Part shown: positions 25,574 to 34,127 of the stretch, in pieces
Layout: the number at the start of each line of letters is the position of its first letter
Position numbering within the stretch: position 1 is the stretch's first letter
Source: an uncultured Sphingomonadaceae bacterium
GTDB taxonomy: Bacteria > Pseudomonadota > Alphaproteobacteria > Sphingomonadales > Sphingomonadaceae
Reading direction: 5' to 3'
Assembly (NCBI GenBank): GCA_947488625.1
Contig: CANKZR010000001.1
Span: 1,426,001 to 1,490,000 of the forward strand
DNA: 64,000 bases
Position numbers and translations under genes: made by a program
Notes under the pieces: model-generated
Databases searched by the model: none
What the model was told of the DNA's origin: nothing
Seen by the model: the letters and a program-made list of their open reading frames with translations, nothing else

Positions 25574-25887
25574 GCACCAGCAATGTCACGCTGACCATTG
25601 CCGGACGTCGGTATACCATTGCCTGCGCGGCGGGCGAGGAAGCGCATGTTGAAGGACTGGGCGCATCCATCAGCGATAAACTGGCGAAACTCGATAACCT
25701 GGGTGGCCAGTCGCCAGAGCGCGTTCTCCTCTACGCCTCGCTGTTGCTGGCAGACGAGTTGCACGAGGCGCAGGCGGCCCGGCAGGGTGAAATTTCCCGC
25801 GATGAACAGGCCGAACTGTTGGAAAAAATGGCCGACCGGCTCGAAGGAGTAGCGAACCTGCTTGAGAGTGGCGACACCAACGCCTAA
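25570..25887 (+). CDS. zapA: Cell division protein ZapA
   Basis: A 105-residue ZapA. The N-terminal beta hairpin is VTLTIAGRRYTIACAAGEE, followed by HVEGLGASISDKLAKL, then the long C-terminal helix ERVLLYASLLLADELHEAQ. ZapA bundles FtsZ filaments at midcell. It is followed directly by the 6S RNA gene and 5-formyl-THF cyclo-ligase, a widespread proteobacterial arrangement. Confidence 0.92.
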   Translation: MSTSNVTLTIAGRRYTIACAAGEEAHVEGLGASISDKLAKLDNLGGQSPERVLLYASLLLADELHEAQAARQGEISRDEQAELLEKMADRLEGVANLLESGDTNA

Positions 25888-25892
25888 ATAGG

Positions 25893-26068
25893 TGTTGGCG
25901 GGACTGCCCGGTACGAGCCGTTCGAACATCCCTGAGGCTATAAGCAATCCAAGGGAGCTGTCCCTGCCCGGTCCACCAGTTCGGCTGTGGGGCCGGTGCA
26001 TACGGCGCCCACCTGACGTTTTCGCGTCAGAGGATTTCCCGGAAAACGACCCATGGTGGTTCCGCCAC
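25893..26068 (+). ncRNA. ssrS: 6S RNA (SsrS)
   Basis: The 200-base spacer between zapA and the 5-formyl-THF cyclo-ligase gene has no ORF and folds end to end: TGTTGGCGGGAC at the 5' side pairs with GTTCCGCCAC at the 3' side. Further arm pairing (for example CTGACG / CGTCAG around 26010-26030) supports a long bulged hairpin. Position between zapA and ygfA is the classical 6S locus. 6S RNA binds sigma-70 RNA polymerase as a promoter mimic. Ends are estimated to within about ten bases. Confidence 0.8.
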
Positions 26069-26088
26069 TTTCCCGCTAGGCGAGCGAA

Positions 26089-26673
26089 ATGTCCAACGTA
26101 ACCGAACAGAAAGCAGCCCTGCGCAAACAGTTGCGCAAGGTTAGACGCGAACATGCCGCCGCTCTGCCCGCAGAGGTAAGCGCACTGGTGTTTCGTCAGC
26201 CGCCCGCGCCTGTTCGCGAACTCGTGCCCGACGGCGCTACCATCGGGCTCTACCGCGCCGATACAGAAGAGGCGCCTGCTGCCAGCTATGCCCGCCATTT
26301 CATGGAAAATGGGCACACCATCGCGCTGCCCCGCATAGATGCGCTAGACAGCGGCATGGCTTTTCACGTCCACACAGACCCTTATGGTGAAAGCGATCTT
26401 GTAGAGGGTCCGATGACGCTGAAGCAGCCAGCGGCGGATGCGCTTGTCGTGGTGCCGGATGTGCTGTTCATGCCCTTGGTCGGCTTCACCGAGAACGGAG
26501 ACCGTCTCGGCCGTGGTGGCGGCTTCTACGACAAGTGGCTGGCCGCTCATCCCAACACGCTGGCCATCGGCCTGGCCTGGGATGTCCAGAAATGCGATGA
26601 ATTGCCGAGGGAGGATCATGACATGCCGCTTTCCGCCGTCATTACCCCAACCCGTATCTACGGGCCCTTCTGA
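26089..26673 (+). CDS. ygfA: 5-formyltetrahydrofolate cyclo-ligase
   Basis: A 194-residue enzyme converting 5-formyl-THF plus ATP to 5,10-methenyl-THF. It shows KAALRKQLRKVRREHAA (nucleotide-binding N-terminus), IGLYRADTEE, and the family signature FTENGDRLGRGGGFYDKWL near residue 135-155. Located just after 6S RNA. Its stop overlaps the DUF2842 start (TGATG). Confidence 0.93.
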   Translation: MSNVTEQKAALRKQLRKVRREHAAALPAEVSALVFRQPPAPVRELVPDGATIGLYRADTEEAPAASYARHFMENGHTIALPRIDALDSGMAFHVHTDPYGESDLVEGPMTLKQPAADALVVVPDVLFMPLVGFTENGDRLGRGGGFYDKWLAAHPNTLAIGLAWDVQKCDELPREDHDMPLSAVITPTRIYGPF

Positions 26674-26888
26674 TGCGCACGGAACCCACCTGGCGCATTC
26701 CGGTTGGCATTCTGGCGCTGGTCGCTGGCCTGACTGTCTATGCGGTTGTAATCGCGCGCTACGCCCCCTCGCTGATCGGCGACTGGCCCGTTTGGGCGCA
26801 GACCTTGGCCTACATCGTTCTGGGCGTGATCTGGATCAGGCCGCTGCGCCGATTCCTGATCTGGATGGAAACAGGCCGCTGGGGCTGA
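26673..26888 (+). CDS. DUF2842 small membrane protein
   Basis: A 71-residue protein with two transmembrane helices (IPVGILALVAGLTVYAVVIA and an IVLGVIWI-type second helix) and the C-terminal WIRPLRRFLIWMETGRWG characteristic of DUF2842. The family is alphaproteobacterial and of unknown function. It starts within the stop of ygfA and is therefore co-translated. Confidence 0.85.
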   Translation: MRTEPTWRIPVGILALVAGLTVYAVVIARYAPSLIGDWPVWAQTLAYIVLGVIWIRPLRRFLIWMETGRWG

Positions 26889-26924
26889 GCGGAACCGCTG
26901 GCAACTGGCCGGTGTTCCATCACC

Positions 26925-27710
26925 ATGCCAGAACTTCCCGAAGCCGAAGCCAACCGTCGCCGTATCGAGGACAAGTGCCTCAATCGCACCATCGAAGAAG
27001 CGGTGCCGGGGGGCGATGTCACCTATATCGAATTGCCCGGCAACAATGAGCGCGGGCGCCTCGTCGGACGACAGTTCACCGAGACATACCGTCACGGCAA
27101 GCTGATCTTTGCAGGGTCCAAGACCGGCCCGTGGATTTGTGTGCACCTTGGAATGACCGGCAGCCTGATCCCCTTTGACGAGGAGAAGGATGAACAGCCT
27201 GGCGCAACCAAGTTCCTGATCCGTTTCGAAGGCCAGCGCGCTTTGGCCTTCCGCTGTCCGCGCAAGCTGGGCTGGCTGCGCGTGGTAGATACGCCGGAAG
27301 CGGAGATCGAGCGCATCGGCTTTGGACCCGATGCCATGGCGATAGGCGAGGACGACTTCATCGATGTGATCGGCAGCACGAACGGTGCGGTAAAGTCGGC
27401 ACTGATCGAGCAGAAGAAGATCGCCGGTGTCGGCAATCTGTGGTCGGACGAGATCCTGTTCGAAATCGGAGTCATGCCAGACCAGAAGGCGAACGACCTG
27501 GACGAAAATATCTTACGCAAGATGTACGCCGTGATGCAGGACAAACTGCAGACGGTGATGGACACAGATGCTGACTACTCGCAGCTACCCGATGACTGGC
27601 TGGTGCGGCACCGGAAGACAGGTGCGAAGTGCCGCAGATGTGACGGCACCATTATGAAGAAAACCGTTGGCGGGCGCAGCGCATACTACTGTGCCGACCA
27701 CCAATCCTGA
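26925..27710 (+). CDS. mutM: Formamidopyrimidine-DNA glycosylase family protein (MutM-like)
   Basis: A 261-residue bifunctional glycosylase/lyase relative. The N-terminal catalytic Pro-Glu is in MPELPEAEA, the conserved lysine in RHGKLIF, and GVGNLWSDEILFEIGV marks the helix-two-turn-helix region. The C-terminal zinc finger reads CRRCD...YYCADH, so the fourth ligand is His rather than the usual Cys. It excises oxidised purines such as 8-oxoG. Because of the unusual N-terminus (PELPEAEANRR) and finger it may be an Fpg paralogue rather than the housekeeping copy. Confidence 0.85.
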   Translation: MPELPEAEANRRRIEDKCLNRTIEEAVPGGDVTYIELPGNNERGRLVGRQFTETYRHGKLIFAGSKTGPWICVHLGMTGSLIPFDEEKDEQPGATKFLIRFEGQRALAFRCPRKLGWLRVVDTPEAEIERIGFGPDAMAIGEDDFIDVIGSTNGAVKSALIEQKKIAGVGNLWSDEILFEIGVMPDQKANDLDENILRKMYAVMQDKLQTVMDTDADYSQLPDDWLVRHRKTGAKCRRCDGTIMKKTVGGRSAYYCADHQS

Positions 27711-27729
27711 CGAAGGAAAAGTTCCCAAG

Positions 27730-27806
27730 TGGCGCGAGTGACGGGACTCGAACCCGCGACCTTCGGCGTGACAGGCCGACACTCTAACCAACTGAGCTAC
27801 ACCCGC
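27730..27806 (-). tRNA. tRNA-Asp(GTC)
   Basis: On the minus strand a 77-base cloverleaf: acceptor arms GCGGGTG / CACTCGC, D arm GCTCAGTTGGTTAGAG, anticodon stem TCGGC/GCCGA with loop CTGTCAC (anticodon GTC), T arm GGGTTCGAGTCCC, discriminator G, encoded CCA. Confidence 0.96.
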
Positions 27807-27841
27807 GCATATTGAGCGGCTAGCGCCTCTTGGGAGCCGCG

Positions 27842-27870
27842 CATCTAGTAGAGGGTTTCAACCCTGTCAA
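27842..27870 (-). promoter_or_regulatory. Sigma-70-type promoter of tRNA-Asp
   Basis: On the minus strand TTGACA (27870-27865), a 17-base spacer, then TAGATG (27847-27842). This places the start of transcription about 30 bases before the mature tRNA end at 27806. Confidence 0.7.
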
Positions 27871-27913
27871 CACACCAGAAGCGGCTTTTTGAACTATCTT
27901 TGATTATGCCGGA

Positions 27914-29221
27914 TCATCCGGCCAGAATGGTAGCTGGCGCTTCCAGTTTTTTCTTCAGTTCCTGCACGAAAGCGGCTGCATCATATCCGTCCACCACACG
28001 ATGATCGCAGCTGATCGAAATGTTCATCAACTTGCGTTTCGCGATGGTTTCCCCGCCCTGTCCGTCAGATACGAACATGGGTCGTTCTATGATACGATTA
28101 GGGCCGATAATGGCGACTTCGGGCCGGTTGATAACCGGCGTCGTGGCGACGCCGCCCAGCGGCCCAAGAGACGTGATCGTCAGCGTGGAACCGGACAGTT
28201 CCTCCGACTTCGCCGTGCCATCGCGCGCAGCCTCTGCCAGGCGCGTGATCTCGCGTGCCAGTTGCCACAGGTTCATGTCCTGAGCGTTGCGAATGACGGG
28301 CACCATCAGTCCGTTATCGGTCATGGTTGCCATGCCCAGGTGAACGCTGCCGTGGCGCGTCACCACGCGCGCTTCGTCATCGAAGCGGGCATTGATCATG
28401 GGGAAGTCGGGCAGCGTCTTGCAGATGGCCGAAATCATCAGCGGAAGCATTGTCAGCTTTGGTCGGTCGCCACGGTTTGCATTCAGTTGCGCGCGGGTTT
28501 CCTCCAGTGCCGTAACGTCCGTTTCCTCGACATAGGTGAAGTGCGGAATGTTGCGCTTTGCAGCCGCCATGTTCTCGGCAATCCGCTTGCGCAGGCCGAT
28601 CACCTTGATCTGTTCATCCGCGCGCGCCGCGCCGGAACCAGAATAACCGCCCGAATAGGATATGAACGCGTCGAGGTCGGCGTGGCGTATGCGGCCGTCC
28701 TCCTGCGGTTTAACCTGCGACAGTTCGATACCCAGATCTTTCGCACGCTTGCGTACGGCAGGTGATGCAAGAACCTTGGAATCGTGCGTCGCAGGTTCCG
28801 GAGCCGGGCTCGGGGTAGGTGCAGGTGCAGACTTATCCTCTGCTGTCGCAGCAGCATCTTCCTGATCGGTGGGATCGGGGTTCTCCACCTCGATCCGCTC
28901 TTCGATCTCTCCGGATTTGGGCGCTGGTGCCGGCTCGACTGCCGCCTCGTTTTCCTCGGCAACATCGTCGGGCACTTCGCCCTCCACCTCGATCACCGCC
29001 AGCATGCCGCCGATGGCAACCACGTCGCCGACTTCGCCAGCCACTTCCACCACCTTGCCGGTGACCGGACTTTCCATCTCTACCGTGGCCTTGTCGGTCA
29101 TCATGTCGGCCAGCTGGCCGTCTTCCTCGATGCGGTCGCCGACCTTTACGTGCCAGGCAACGATCTCGGCTTCGGCAATGCCTTCACCGATGTCGGGCAG
29201 GTTGAATGTAAACTTTGCCAT
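27914..29221 (-). CDS. bkdB: Branched-chain 2-oxo acid dehydrogenase E2 (dihydrolipoyl acyltransferase)
   Basis: A 435-residue core subunit. The lipoyl domain is at 1-80 with modified Lys44 in MTDKATVEM. A linker rich in A, P and E follows, then an E3-binding domain (LASPAVRKRAKDLGIELSQV), and a catalytic domain ending with SCDHRVVDGYDAA. Together with E1alpha/E1beta encoded upstream it oxidatively decarboxylates branched-chain 2-oxo acids from Val, Leu and Ile. The lipoyl dehydrogenase (E3) gene is not in this operon. Confidence 0.92.
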   Translation of the reverse strand: MAKFTFNLPDIGEGIAEAEIVAWHVKVGDRIEEDGQLADMMTDKATVEMESPVTGKVVEVAGEVGDVVAIGGMLAVIEVEGEVPDDVAEENEAAVEPAPAPKSGEIEERIEVENPDPTDQEDAAATAEDKSAPAPTPSPAPEPATHDSKVLASPAVRKRAKDLGIELSQVKPQEDGRIRHADLDAFISYSGGYSGSGAARADEQIKVIGLRKRIAENMAAAKRNIPHFTYVEETDVTALEETRAQLNANRGDRPKLTMLPLMISAICKTLPDFPMINARFDDEARVVTRHGSVHLGMATMTDNGLMVPVIRNAQDMNLWQLAREITRLAEAARDGTAKSEELSGSTLTITSLGPLGGVATTPVINRPEVAIIGPNRIIERPMFVSDGQGGETIAKRKLMNISISCDHRVVDGYDAAAFVQELKKKLEAPATILAG

Positions 29222-29227
29222 GGGGCG

Positions 29228-30304
29228 TTACTCGCTCAGGATCTTGTCGATGGCCTCGCCGATGCGGACGGGGCCGGGGAAATAAGCCCACTCGAGGCTA
29301 TGGGGATAGGGAGTGTCGAACCCGGTCACGCGCTCGATCGGCGCTTCGAGGTGGTAGAAACAGCGCTCCTGCACCATCGCCGAAAGCTCCGCACCGAAGC
29401 CCGAAGTGCGTGTGGCTTCGTGCACGATAAGGCACCGCCCTGTCTTTTCCACTGAAGCCTCGATCGCCTCGATATCCAGCGGAACCAGCGTGCGCAGATC
29501 GAGAATTTCAGCGTCCACGCCCTTGGCGCGGGTAACGCTTTCCACAACGTGTACCATGGTGCCGTAAGCCAGTATCGTCAGCGCGCTGCCTTCGGTGACC
29601 GTGCGCGCCTTGCCCAGCGGGATCTTGTAATAGTCCTCGGGCACCTGCGCTTCGTCAAAGCCTTTCCAACTCTTTGCGGGCTTGTCGTAGAAGCCGTCGA
29701 AAGGGCCATTGTAAATGCGCTTGGGTTCGAAGAAGATGACCGGGTCGTTGTCCTCGATGCAGGAGATCAGCAGGCCCTTCGCATCGTACGGCGTGGAAGG
29801 GATCACGGTCTTCAGGCCTGACACGTGGGTAAAGATCGATTCCGGGCTTTGCGAGTGCGTCTGCCCGCCGAAGATACCGCCACCAAAGGGGCTGCGCACC
29901 GTCATCGGGGCGATAAACTCCGCTGCCGAGCGATATCGCAATCGCGCTGCCTCCGAGATAAGCTGGTCGAGTCCCGGATATATGTAATCGGCAAACTGGA
30001 TTTCCGGTACAGGACGCAGACCGTAGGCCCCCATCCCCACCGCAACCCCGATGATCCCGCATTCCGAGATCGGCGTATCGAATACGCGGGTTTTTCCGTA
30101 CTTCTCCTGAAGGCCAGCGGTGCAGCGGAACACGCCGCCGAAATAGCCGATATCCTCCCCCAGCAGAATGACGTCGTCATCCCGCTCCAGCATGTTGTCG
30201 AGCGCGGAATTGATCGCCTCGATCATGTTCATGTGCTTGACGTTGCCGGTCGCTTCGCCAGCCTCTGGCGTTTTGGCAGCGGTATCTGTGTTCATATCGT
30301 TCAT
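29228..30304 (-). CDS. bkdA2: Branched-chain 2-oxo acid dehydrogenase E1 beta subunit
   Basis: A 358-residue transketolase-type beta subunit. Conserved stretches include NMIEAINSAL, VILLGEDIGYFGGVFR, TPISECGIIGVAVGMG, and MTVRSPFGGGIFGG. The call as BCKDH rather than pyruvate dehydrogenase rests on the E1alpha partner and family resemblance. The ATG overlaps the E1alpha stop by four bases (ATGA). A non-conserved 25-residue N-terminal extension precedes the family core; an in-frame ATG at 30295 is an alternative start. Confidence 0.92.
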   Translation of the reverse strand: MNDMNTDTAAKTPEAGEATGNVKHMNMIEAINSALDNMLERDDDVILLGEDIGYFGGVFRCTAGLQEKYGKTRVFDTPISECGIIGVAVGMGAYGLRPVPEIQFADYIYPGLDQLISEAARLRYRSAAEFIAPMTVRSPFGGGIFGGQTHSQSPESIFTHVSGLKTVIPSTPYDAKGLLISCIEDNDPVIFFEPKRIYNGPFDGFYDKPAKSWKGFDEAQVPEDYYKIPLGKARTVTEGSALTILAYGTMVHVVESVTRAKGVDAEILDLRTLVPLDIEAIEASVEKTGRCLIVHEATRTSGFGAELSAMVQERCFYHLEAPIERVTGFDTPYPHSLEWAYFPGPVRIGEAIDKILSE

Positions 30305-31593
30305 TCCGCCGGATCCTCGGGAAACTTGATCTGTCTCTCGCGGATAGCCTGCGCAGCCTGTTCCTCCAGATGCCAGGGCAATTCCTCGAAGACGTCTTCG
30401 AACATGGTGTGGAACGGATGATGCAGACCGTGGCCGAGGATGCCGTTCTTCTCGGCCAGCTTCATGGCCTTGCGAACGTCAGCGTCGAGTTCGGCGTCCA
30501 TCGCTTCCTGATGATCTTCCGACCATTCGCCAAGCGCTATCAGATGCTTCTTCAGACGGTTGACCGGATCGCCAAGTGGCCATTCCTCGCGCTCCTCGGC
30601 AGAGCGGTAGGCGCTGGGATCATCGGATGTGGAATGGCCTTCTGCACGATAGGTGAAATGCTCGATCAACGTCGGACCGGCATTGGCGCGGGCGCGGTCT
30701 GCAGCCCAGCGCTCGGCAGCGAACACGGCAAGCGGATCGTTGCCGTCCACCCGCAGCCCCGCCATGCCATAACCGATGGCACGCGCGGCGAATGTGGCCC
30801 GCTCTGCCCCGGCAAAGCCGGAGAAGGACGAGATGGCCCACTGGTTGTTGATGACGTTGAAGATGACCGGCGCGTTGTAGACCGTGGCGAATGTCAGTGC
30901 GGAGTGGAAATCACCCTCCGCCGTACTGCCCTCACCCACCCATGTCGCGGCAATGCGAGAATCGCCCTTGCTGGCGCTGGCCATGGCAAACCCGGTAGCC
31001 TGCGGTAGCTGCGTGGCGAGGTTTCCGCTGATGGAGAAGAAGCTGAGGCGCTTCGAACAGTACATGATCGGAAGCTGGCGGCCCTTCAACTTGTCCGCCT
31101 TATTGGAATAGATCTGGTTGATCATTTCCGTAAGCTCGTAACCGCGCGCGATCAGGCAGCCCTGTTGGCGATAGCTGGGGAAGATCATGTCATCGCCGGC
31201 CAGCGCATGGGTGGCGCAGACGCTAGTGGCCTCTTCGCCCGTACACTTCATGTAGAAACTGGTCTTGCCCTGCCTCTGGGCGCGGTACATGCGATTGTCG
31301 AAAGCGCGGACCAAGGCCATTTCGCGCAGCATCGTACGCAGTGTTTCGGCGTCGAGGCGCGGATCCCAAGGACCATGCGCCTTGTCGTCGTCTCCCAGAA
31401 CACGAATCAGATCGTTGCACAGCGGAAAGGTCTCTTTCGCCGGTGCAGCCTCGTCAGGACGCGGCTGCTTGCCGGGTTCGCTGATATCGAGGTCGCCGAA
31501 ATCCACCGTGTCACCTGGGCGATAGCGGGGTTCCGGCACGTGCAATGCCAACTTGGGGCGATTGCTACCCGTTTCGTCGCTGGCCTTAGCCAC
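30301..31593 (-). CDS. bkdA1: Branched-chain 2-oxo acid dehydrogenase E1 alpha subunit
   Basis: A 430-residue thiamine-diphosphate subunit. It shows ALVRAFDNRMYRAQRQGK, SFYMKCTGEEATSV, FPSYRQQG, the ThDP-site TWVGEGSTAEGDFH, and NNQWAISS. Start: GTG at 31593 is preferred because GGGAGAG lies six bases upstream; a TTG five codons earlier is an alternative. First gene of bkdA1-A2-B, behind a near-consensus promoter at 31641-31669. Confidence 0.93.
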   Translation of the reverse strand: MAKASDETGSNRPKLALHVPEPRYRPGDTVDFGDLDISEPGKQPRPDEAAPAKETFPLCNDLIRVLGDDDKAHGPWDPRLDAETLRTMLREMALVRAFDNRMYRAQRQGKTSFYMKCTGEEATSVCATHALAGDDMIFPSYRQQGCLIARGYELTEMINQIYSNKADKLKGRQLPIMYCSKRLSFFSISGNLATQLPQATGFAMASASKGDSRIAATWVGEGSTAEGDFHSALTFATVYNAPVIFNVINNQWAISSFSGFAGAERATFAARAIGYGMAGLRVDGNDPLAVFAAERWAADRARANAGPTLIEHFTYRAEGHSTSDDPSAYRSAEEREEWPLGDPVNRLKKHLIALGEWSEDHQEAMDAELDADVRKAMKLAEKNGILGHGLHHPFHTMFEDVFEELPWHLEEQAAQAIRERQIKFPEDPAE

Positions 31594-31640
31594 TGCCTGC
31601 TCTCCCAAATTCTGGCATTAGATTATTCCAACAGGTCGGA

Positions 31641-31669
31641 ATTATATTAGTTACAGTTGTAACGGTCAA
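31641..31669 (-). promoter_or_regulatory. bkd operon promoter with palindromic operator in the spacer
   Basis: On the minus strand TTGACC (31669-31664), exactly 17 bases, then consensus TATAAT (31646-31641). The spacer contains the inverted repeat GTTACA-N2-TGTAAC (31650-31663), positioned so a bound repressor would block RNA polymerase. A weaker ATTCC-N8-GGAAT repeat at 31625-31642 overlaps the -10 and start region. The regulator is not encoded nearby. Confidence 0.75.
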
Positions 31670-31690
31670 TCCGATCTATCACAGGAAGCC

Positions 31691-32638
31691 TCAAACAGCC
31701 ACCGGTGCGCGCAGGACACCCTGCGGTTCGTAATCAACAACCTCGAAATCGTCGAAACGGTAGTCGAATATTGTTGTCGGCACCCTTTTCAGAACAAGTT
31801 TCGGTTCGCCGTCGGGTTCCCGTTGCAACTGGGCTTCCACCAGTTCGGTGTGGTTGAGGTAGAGGTGTGTGTCACCTCCGCTCCAGACGAGTTCGCCCGG
31901 AGCGAGGCCCGCCTGTGCCGCAATCATGCGAGCCAGGAGTGCCGCGCCAAACAGATTGAAGGGCAGACCAAGCGCGACATCGCAGCTGCGCTGGTAGAGC
32001 AGGCAGTTCAGGCGCGCTTCTGCACCTTCGCCCGTGACATGGAACTGATATGTCTTGTGGCAGGGAGGCAGCGCCATCCGGCCCAGTTCGGCAACGTTCC
32101 ACCCTTCGATAATATGGCGGCGGCTGCCGGGGTTTGTTTTCAGGCTCTCCACCACCTGCGCAACCTGGTTGATGCCGGGACCTTGGCGGTAGTTGCCGTC
32201 GGGCCCGTACTCGTACGTGGGCCAATCCACCCACTGCTTGCCATAGACCGGCCCCAGGTCGCCCCAGTTGGCAGCAAATGCATCGTCAGCAACAATACGC
32301 GCCTCGAATTCCTTCTGGCTGACGTCCTCGCCACTCGCTTTCCGGTATCTTGCCAGAGGCCAGTCGCTCCAGATCGTGACGCCCTGCTCCAGCAAAGAGC
32401 GTATGTTCGTATCGCCCGTCAGGAACCACAGCATTTCCTTTGCCGCGGCCTTCCAGTACACGCGCTTCGTCGTCAGCAACGGAACCCGATCGCCCCCAAG
32501 ATCGAAACGCAGCATGGTGCCGAAGACGGAGCGCGTGCCAACGCCTGTGCGATCCATCCGCTCGTCTCCATGCTCCCAGATGTGACGCATGAGATCGAGG
32601 TACTGGTGCTCGGGATGGCGGTCTGCAGTCGTGGTCAT
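31691..32638 (-). CDS. thyA: Thymidylate synthase
   Basis: A 315-residue enzyme of the longer ThyA form. It has QYLDLMRHI, RTGVGTRSVFG, the dUMP-phosphate motif RRHIIEGWNV, catalytic cysteine in LPPCHKTYQFHV, QRSCDVALGLPFN, and GDTHLYLNH. It methylates dUMP to dTMP using methylene-THF. Monocistronic between the bkd promoter and the epimerase gene. Confidence 0.95.
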   Translation of the reverse strand: MTTTADRHPEHQYLDLMRHIWEHGDERMDRTGVGTRSVFGTMLRFDLGGDRVPLLTTKRVYWKAAAKEMLWFLTGDTNIRSLLEQGVTIWSDWPLARYRKASGEDVSQKEFEARIVADDAFAANWGDLGPVYGKQWVDWPTYEYGPDGNYRQGPGINQVAQVVESLKTNPGSRRHIIEGWNVAELGRMALPPCHKTYQFHVTGEGAEARLNCLLYQRSCDVALGLPFNLFGAALLARMIAAQAGLAPGELVWSGGDTHLYLNHTELVEAQLQREPDGEPKLVLKRVPTTIFDYRFDDFEVVDYEPQGVLRAPVAV

Positions 32639-32677
32639 GGCAGCTTCGCTACCACTGCGGCCGCCCCGACGCCAATA

Positions 32678-33673
32678 TCACAAATTGTGATATTCCCGGT
32701 ACCAGCTCACAAAACTCGGAATACCGTGTTCGATAGTCGTGGTGGGGGCATAGCCCAGGTCGCTGCTGATGGCATCGATATCGGCATAGGTGCGCACCAC
32801 ATCGCCTTTCTGCATCGGCTGCCAGTCGATCTTCACTTCACGCCCGCACGCCTCTCCCAGCAGTTCGATTGCCTTTGTCAGCTTCTCGCTGCGGTGATTG
32901 CCGATATTGTAAATGGCATGCGGCTTGGCCGAGCCACCCGCCTTCACCTTGCCATCATCGACAGGTGGATGGTCCAGCACCGCAACCACGCCCGCGATGA
33001 TATCGTCGATAAAGGTGAAGTCGCGCCACATCTCGCCCTTGTTGAATACAGGGATCGGCTCACCCGCCAGGATCTTGCTGGTAAAGATCCACATGGCCAT
33101 ATCGGGCCGCCCCCACGGCCCGTAAACCGTGAAGAATCGCAAGCCCGTTTGGGGGATACGGTAAAGATGGGCGTAGCTCTCGCTCAGCATCTCGTCTGCT
33201 CGCTTCGTGGCGGCATATAGAGATACAGGATGATCGGCGCGGTCATCCACGCTGAACGGCACCTTGTCGTTGCCGCCATAGACGCTGGAGGAACTGGCAT
33301 AGACCAGATGCTCGACCCCGCGATGGCGTGCAATTTCCAGGATGTTGGCATGGCCGACGAGGTTTGACTGGATATAGGCCGCCGGGTTTTCCAGCGAATA
33401 GCGCACGCCCGCCTGTGCGCCCAGGTGGACGATCCGATCCAGCTTGACGCCGTCAAGGGCAACTTGCAGCGCGGCCATGTCGGCAAAATCGAGCTGGGCA
33501 AAAGTGAAATCGCCGCCAAGCGACTCCAGCCGCGCAAGCCGCGCCCGCTTCAGGGAAGGGTCGTAATAGTCGTTGAGATTATCGATACCCAGCACCGTAT
33601 CGCCGCGCCTTATCAAGCGTTCCGCCAGCGCCGCTCCGATAAATCCTGCTGCGCCTGTCACCAATACTCGCAT
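32678..33673 (-). CDS. NAD-dependent sugar epimerase, UDP-glucuronate 4-epimerase type
   Basis: A 331-residue extended SDR. The NAD motif is VTGAAGFIGAALAERL; catalytic YxxxK is in SLYAATKRADE; the C-terminus has the GDVVRTYADIDAIS stretch typical of UDP-glucuronate epimerases that supply galacturonate for surface polysaccharide. Start: ATG at 33673 is nine bases from GGAAGGA; an ATG at 33682 would sit on top of that site. Last core gene before tRNA-Pro. Confidence 0.88.
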   Translation of the reverse strand: MRVLVTGAAGFIGAALAERLIRRGDTVLGIDNLNDYYDPSLKRARLARLESLGGDFTFAQLDFADMAALQVALDGVKLDRIVHLGAQAGVRYSLENPAAYIQSNLVGHANILEIARHRGVEHLVYASSSSVYGGNDKVPFSVDDRADHPVSLYAATKRADEMLSESYAHLYRIPQTGLRFFTVYGPWGRPDMAMWIFTSKILAGEPIPVFNKGEMWRDFTFIDDIIAGVVAVLDHPPVDDGKVKAGGSAKPHAIYNIGNHRSEKLTKAIELLGEACGREVKIDWQPMQKGDVVRTYADIDAISSDLGYAPTTTIEHGIPSFVSWYREYHNL

Positions 33674-33817
33674 TCGGGCCATTCCTTCCTCACGATGCGC
33701 TGCTCGCGCGGACCAGTGGCAGCGCAGCCCCTGCTTCGCAACGTGTTACCCCTTCATGCCAAGGCCCCCTCCCCATCTGCGCACAAGAAGGCCTCTTTTT
33801 GGCGACGCACGGTAGAC

Positions 33818-33846
33818 TTGCCAGCTTGAAACACTGTCCCTATAGG
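33818..33846 (+). promoter_or_regulatory. Promoter of tRNA-Pro
   Basis: TTGCCA (33818-33823), a 17-base spacer and TATAGG (33841-33846) lie about 45 bases upstream of the mature tRNA-Pro 5' end. Confidence 0.6.
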
Positions 33847-33890
33847 GCCGCCTCTGCCTCGCGGAGGGACAACCCTTCGCACGCACCGGT

Positions 33891-33967
33891 CGGGGAGTAG
33901 CTCAGCCTGGTAGAGCACTGTCTTCGGGAGGCAGGGGCCGGAGGTTCGAATCCTCTCTCCCCGACCA
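33891..33967 (+). tRNA. tRNA-Pro(CGG); integration site of the downstream element
   Basis: A 77-base cloverleaf: acceptor arms CGGGGAG / CTCCCCG, anticodon stem CTGTC/GGCAG with loop TTCGGGA (anticodon CGG), T arm GAGGTTCGAATCCTC, encoded CCA. A tyrosine recombinase starts 160 bases downstream in the same orientation, the usual layout when the 3' half of a tRNA is the attachment site. Confidence 0.95.
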
Positions 33968-34050
33968 ATTTTCGTCGTTTCCGACAATAAGCCGCAGAAT
34001 TCCGCCGTTTTCCTTCAACCGAGGAAATCGGTCGGGAATCTTTTGCGACG

Positions 34051-34093
34051 ATTGTGCCACAAATTGTGCCACAGATTGTGCCCGCATTGTGCC
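34051..34093 (+). repeat. Four direct repeats ATTGTGCC upstream of the integrase
   Basis: ATTGTGCC occurs at 34051, 34063, 34075 and 34086, that is with spacings of 12, 12 and 11 bases, and the first two repeat units extend to ATTGTGCCACA. They sit between tRNA-Pro and the recombinase start (34128). Helically phased short repeats here suggest recombinase or excisionase arm-type binding sites. Confidence 0.6.
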
Positions 34094-34127
34094 CCGCACC
34101 GCTCCTCGCAACCGAGGTTCACTAGGC

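Noticed and set aside
34051-34093. Short repeats considered as a CRISPR array
   Set aside because: Repeats are 8 bases at 11-12-base spacing, far too short for CRISPR repeats and spacers, and no cas genes are near.
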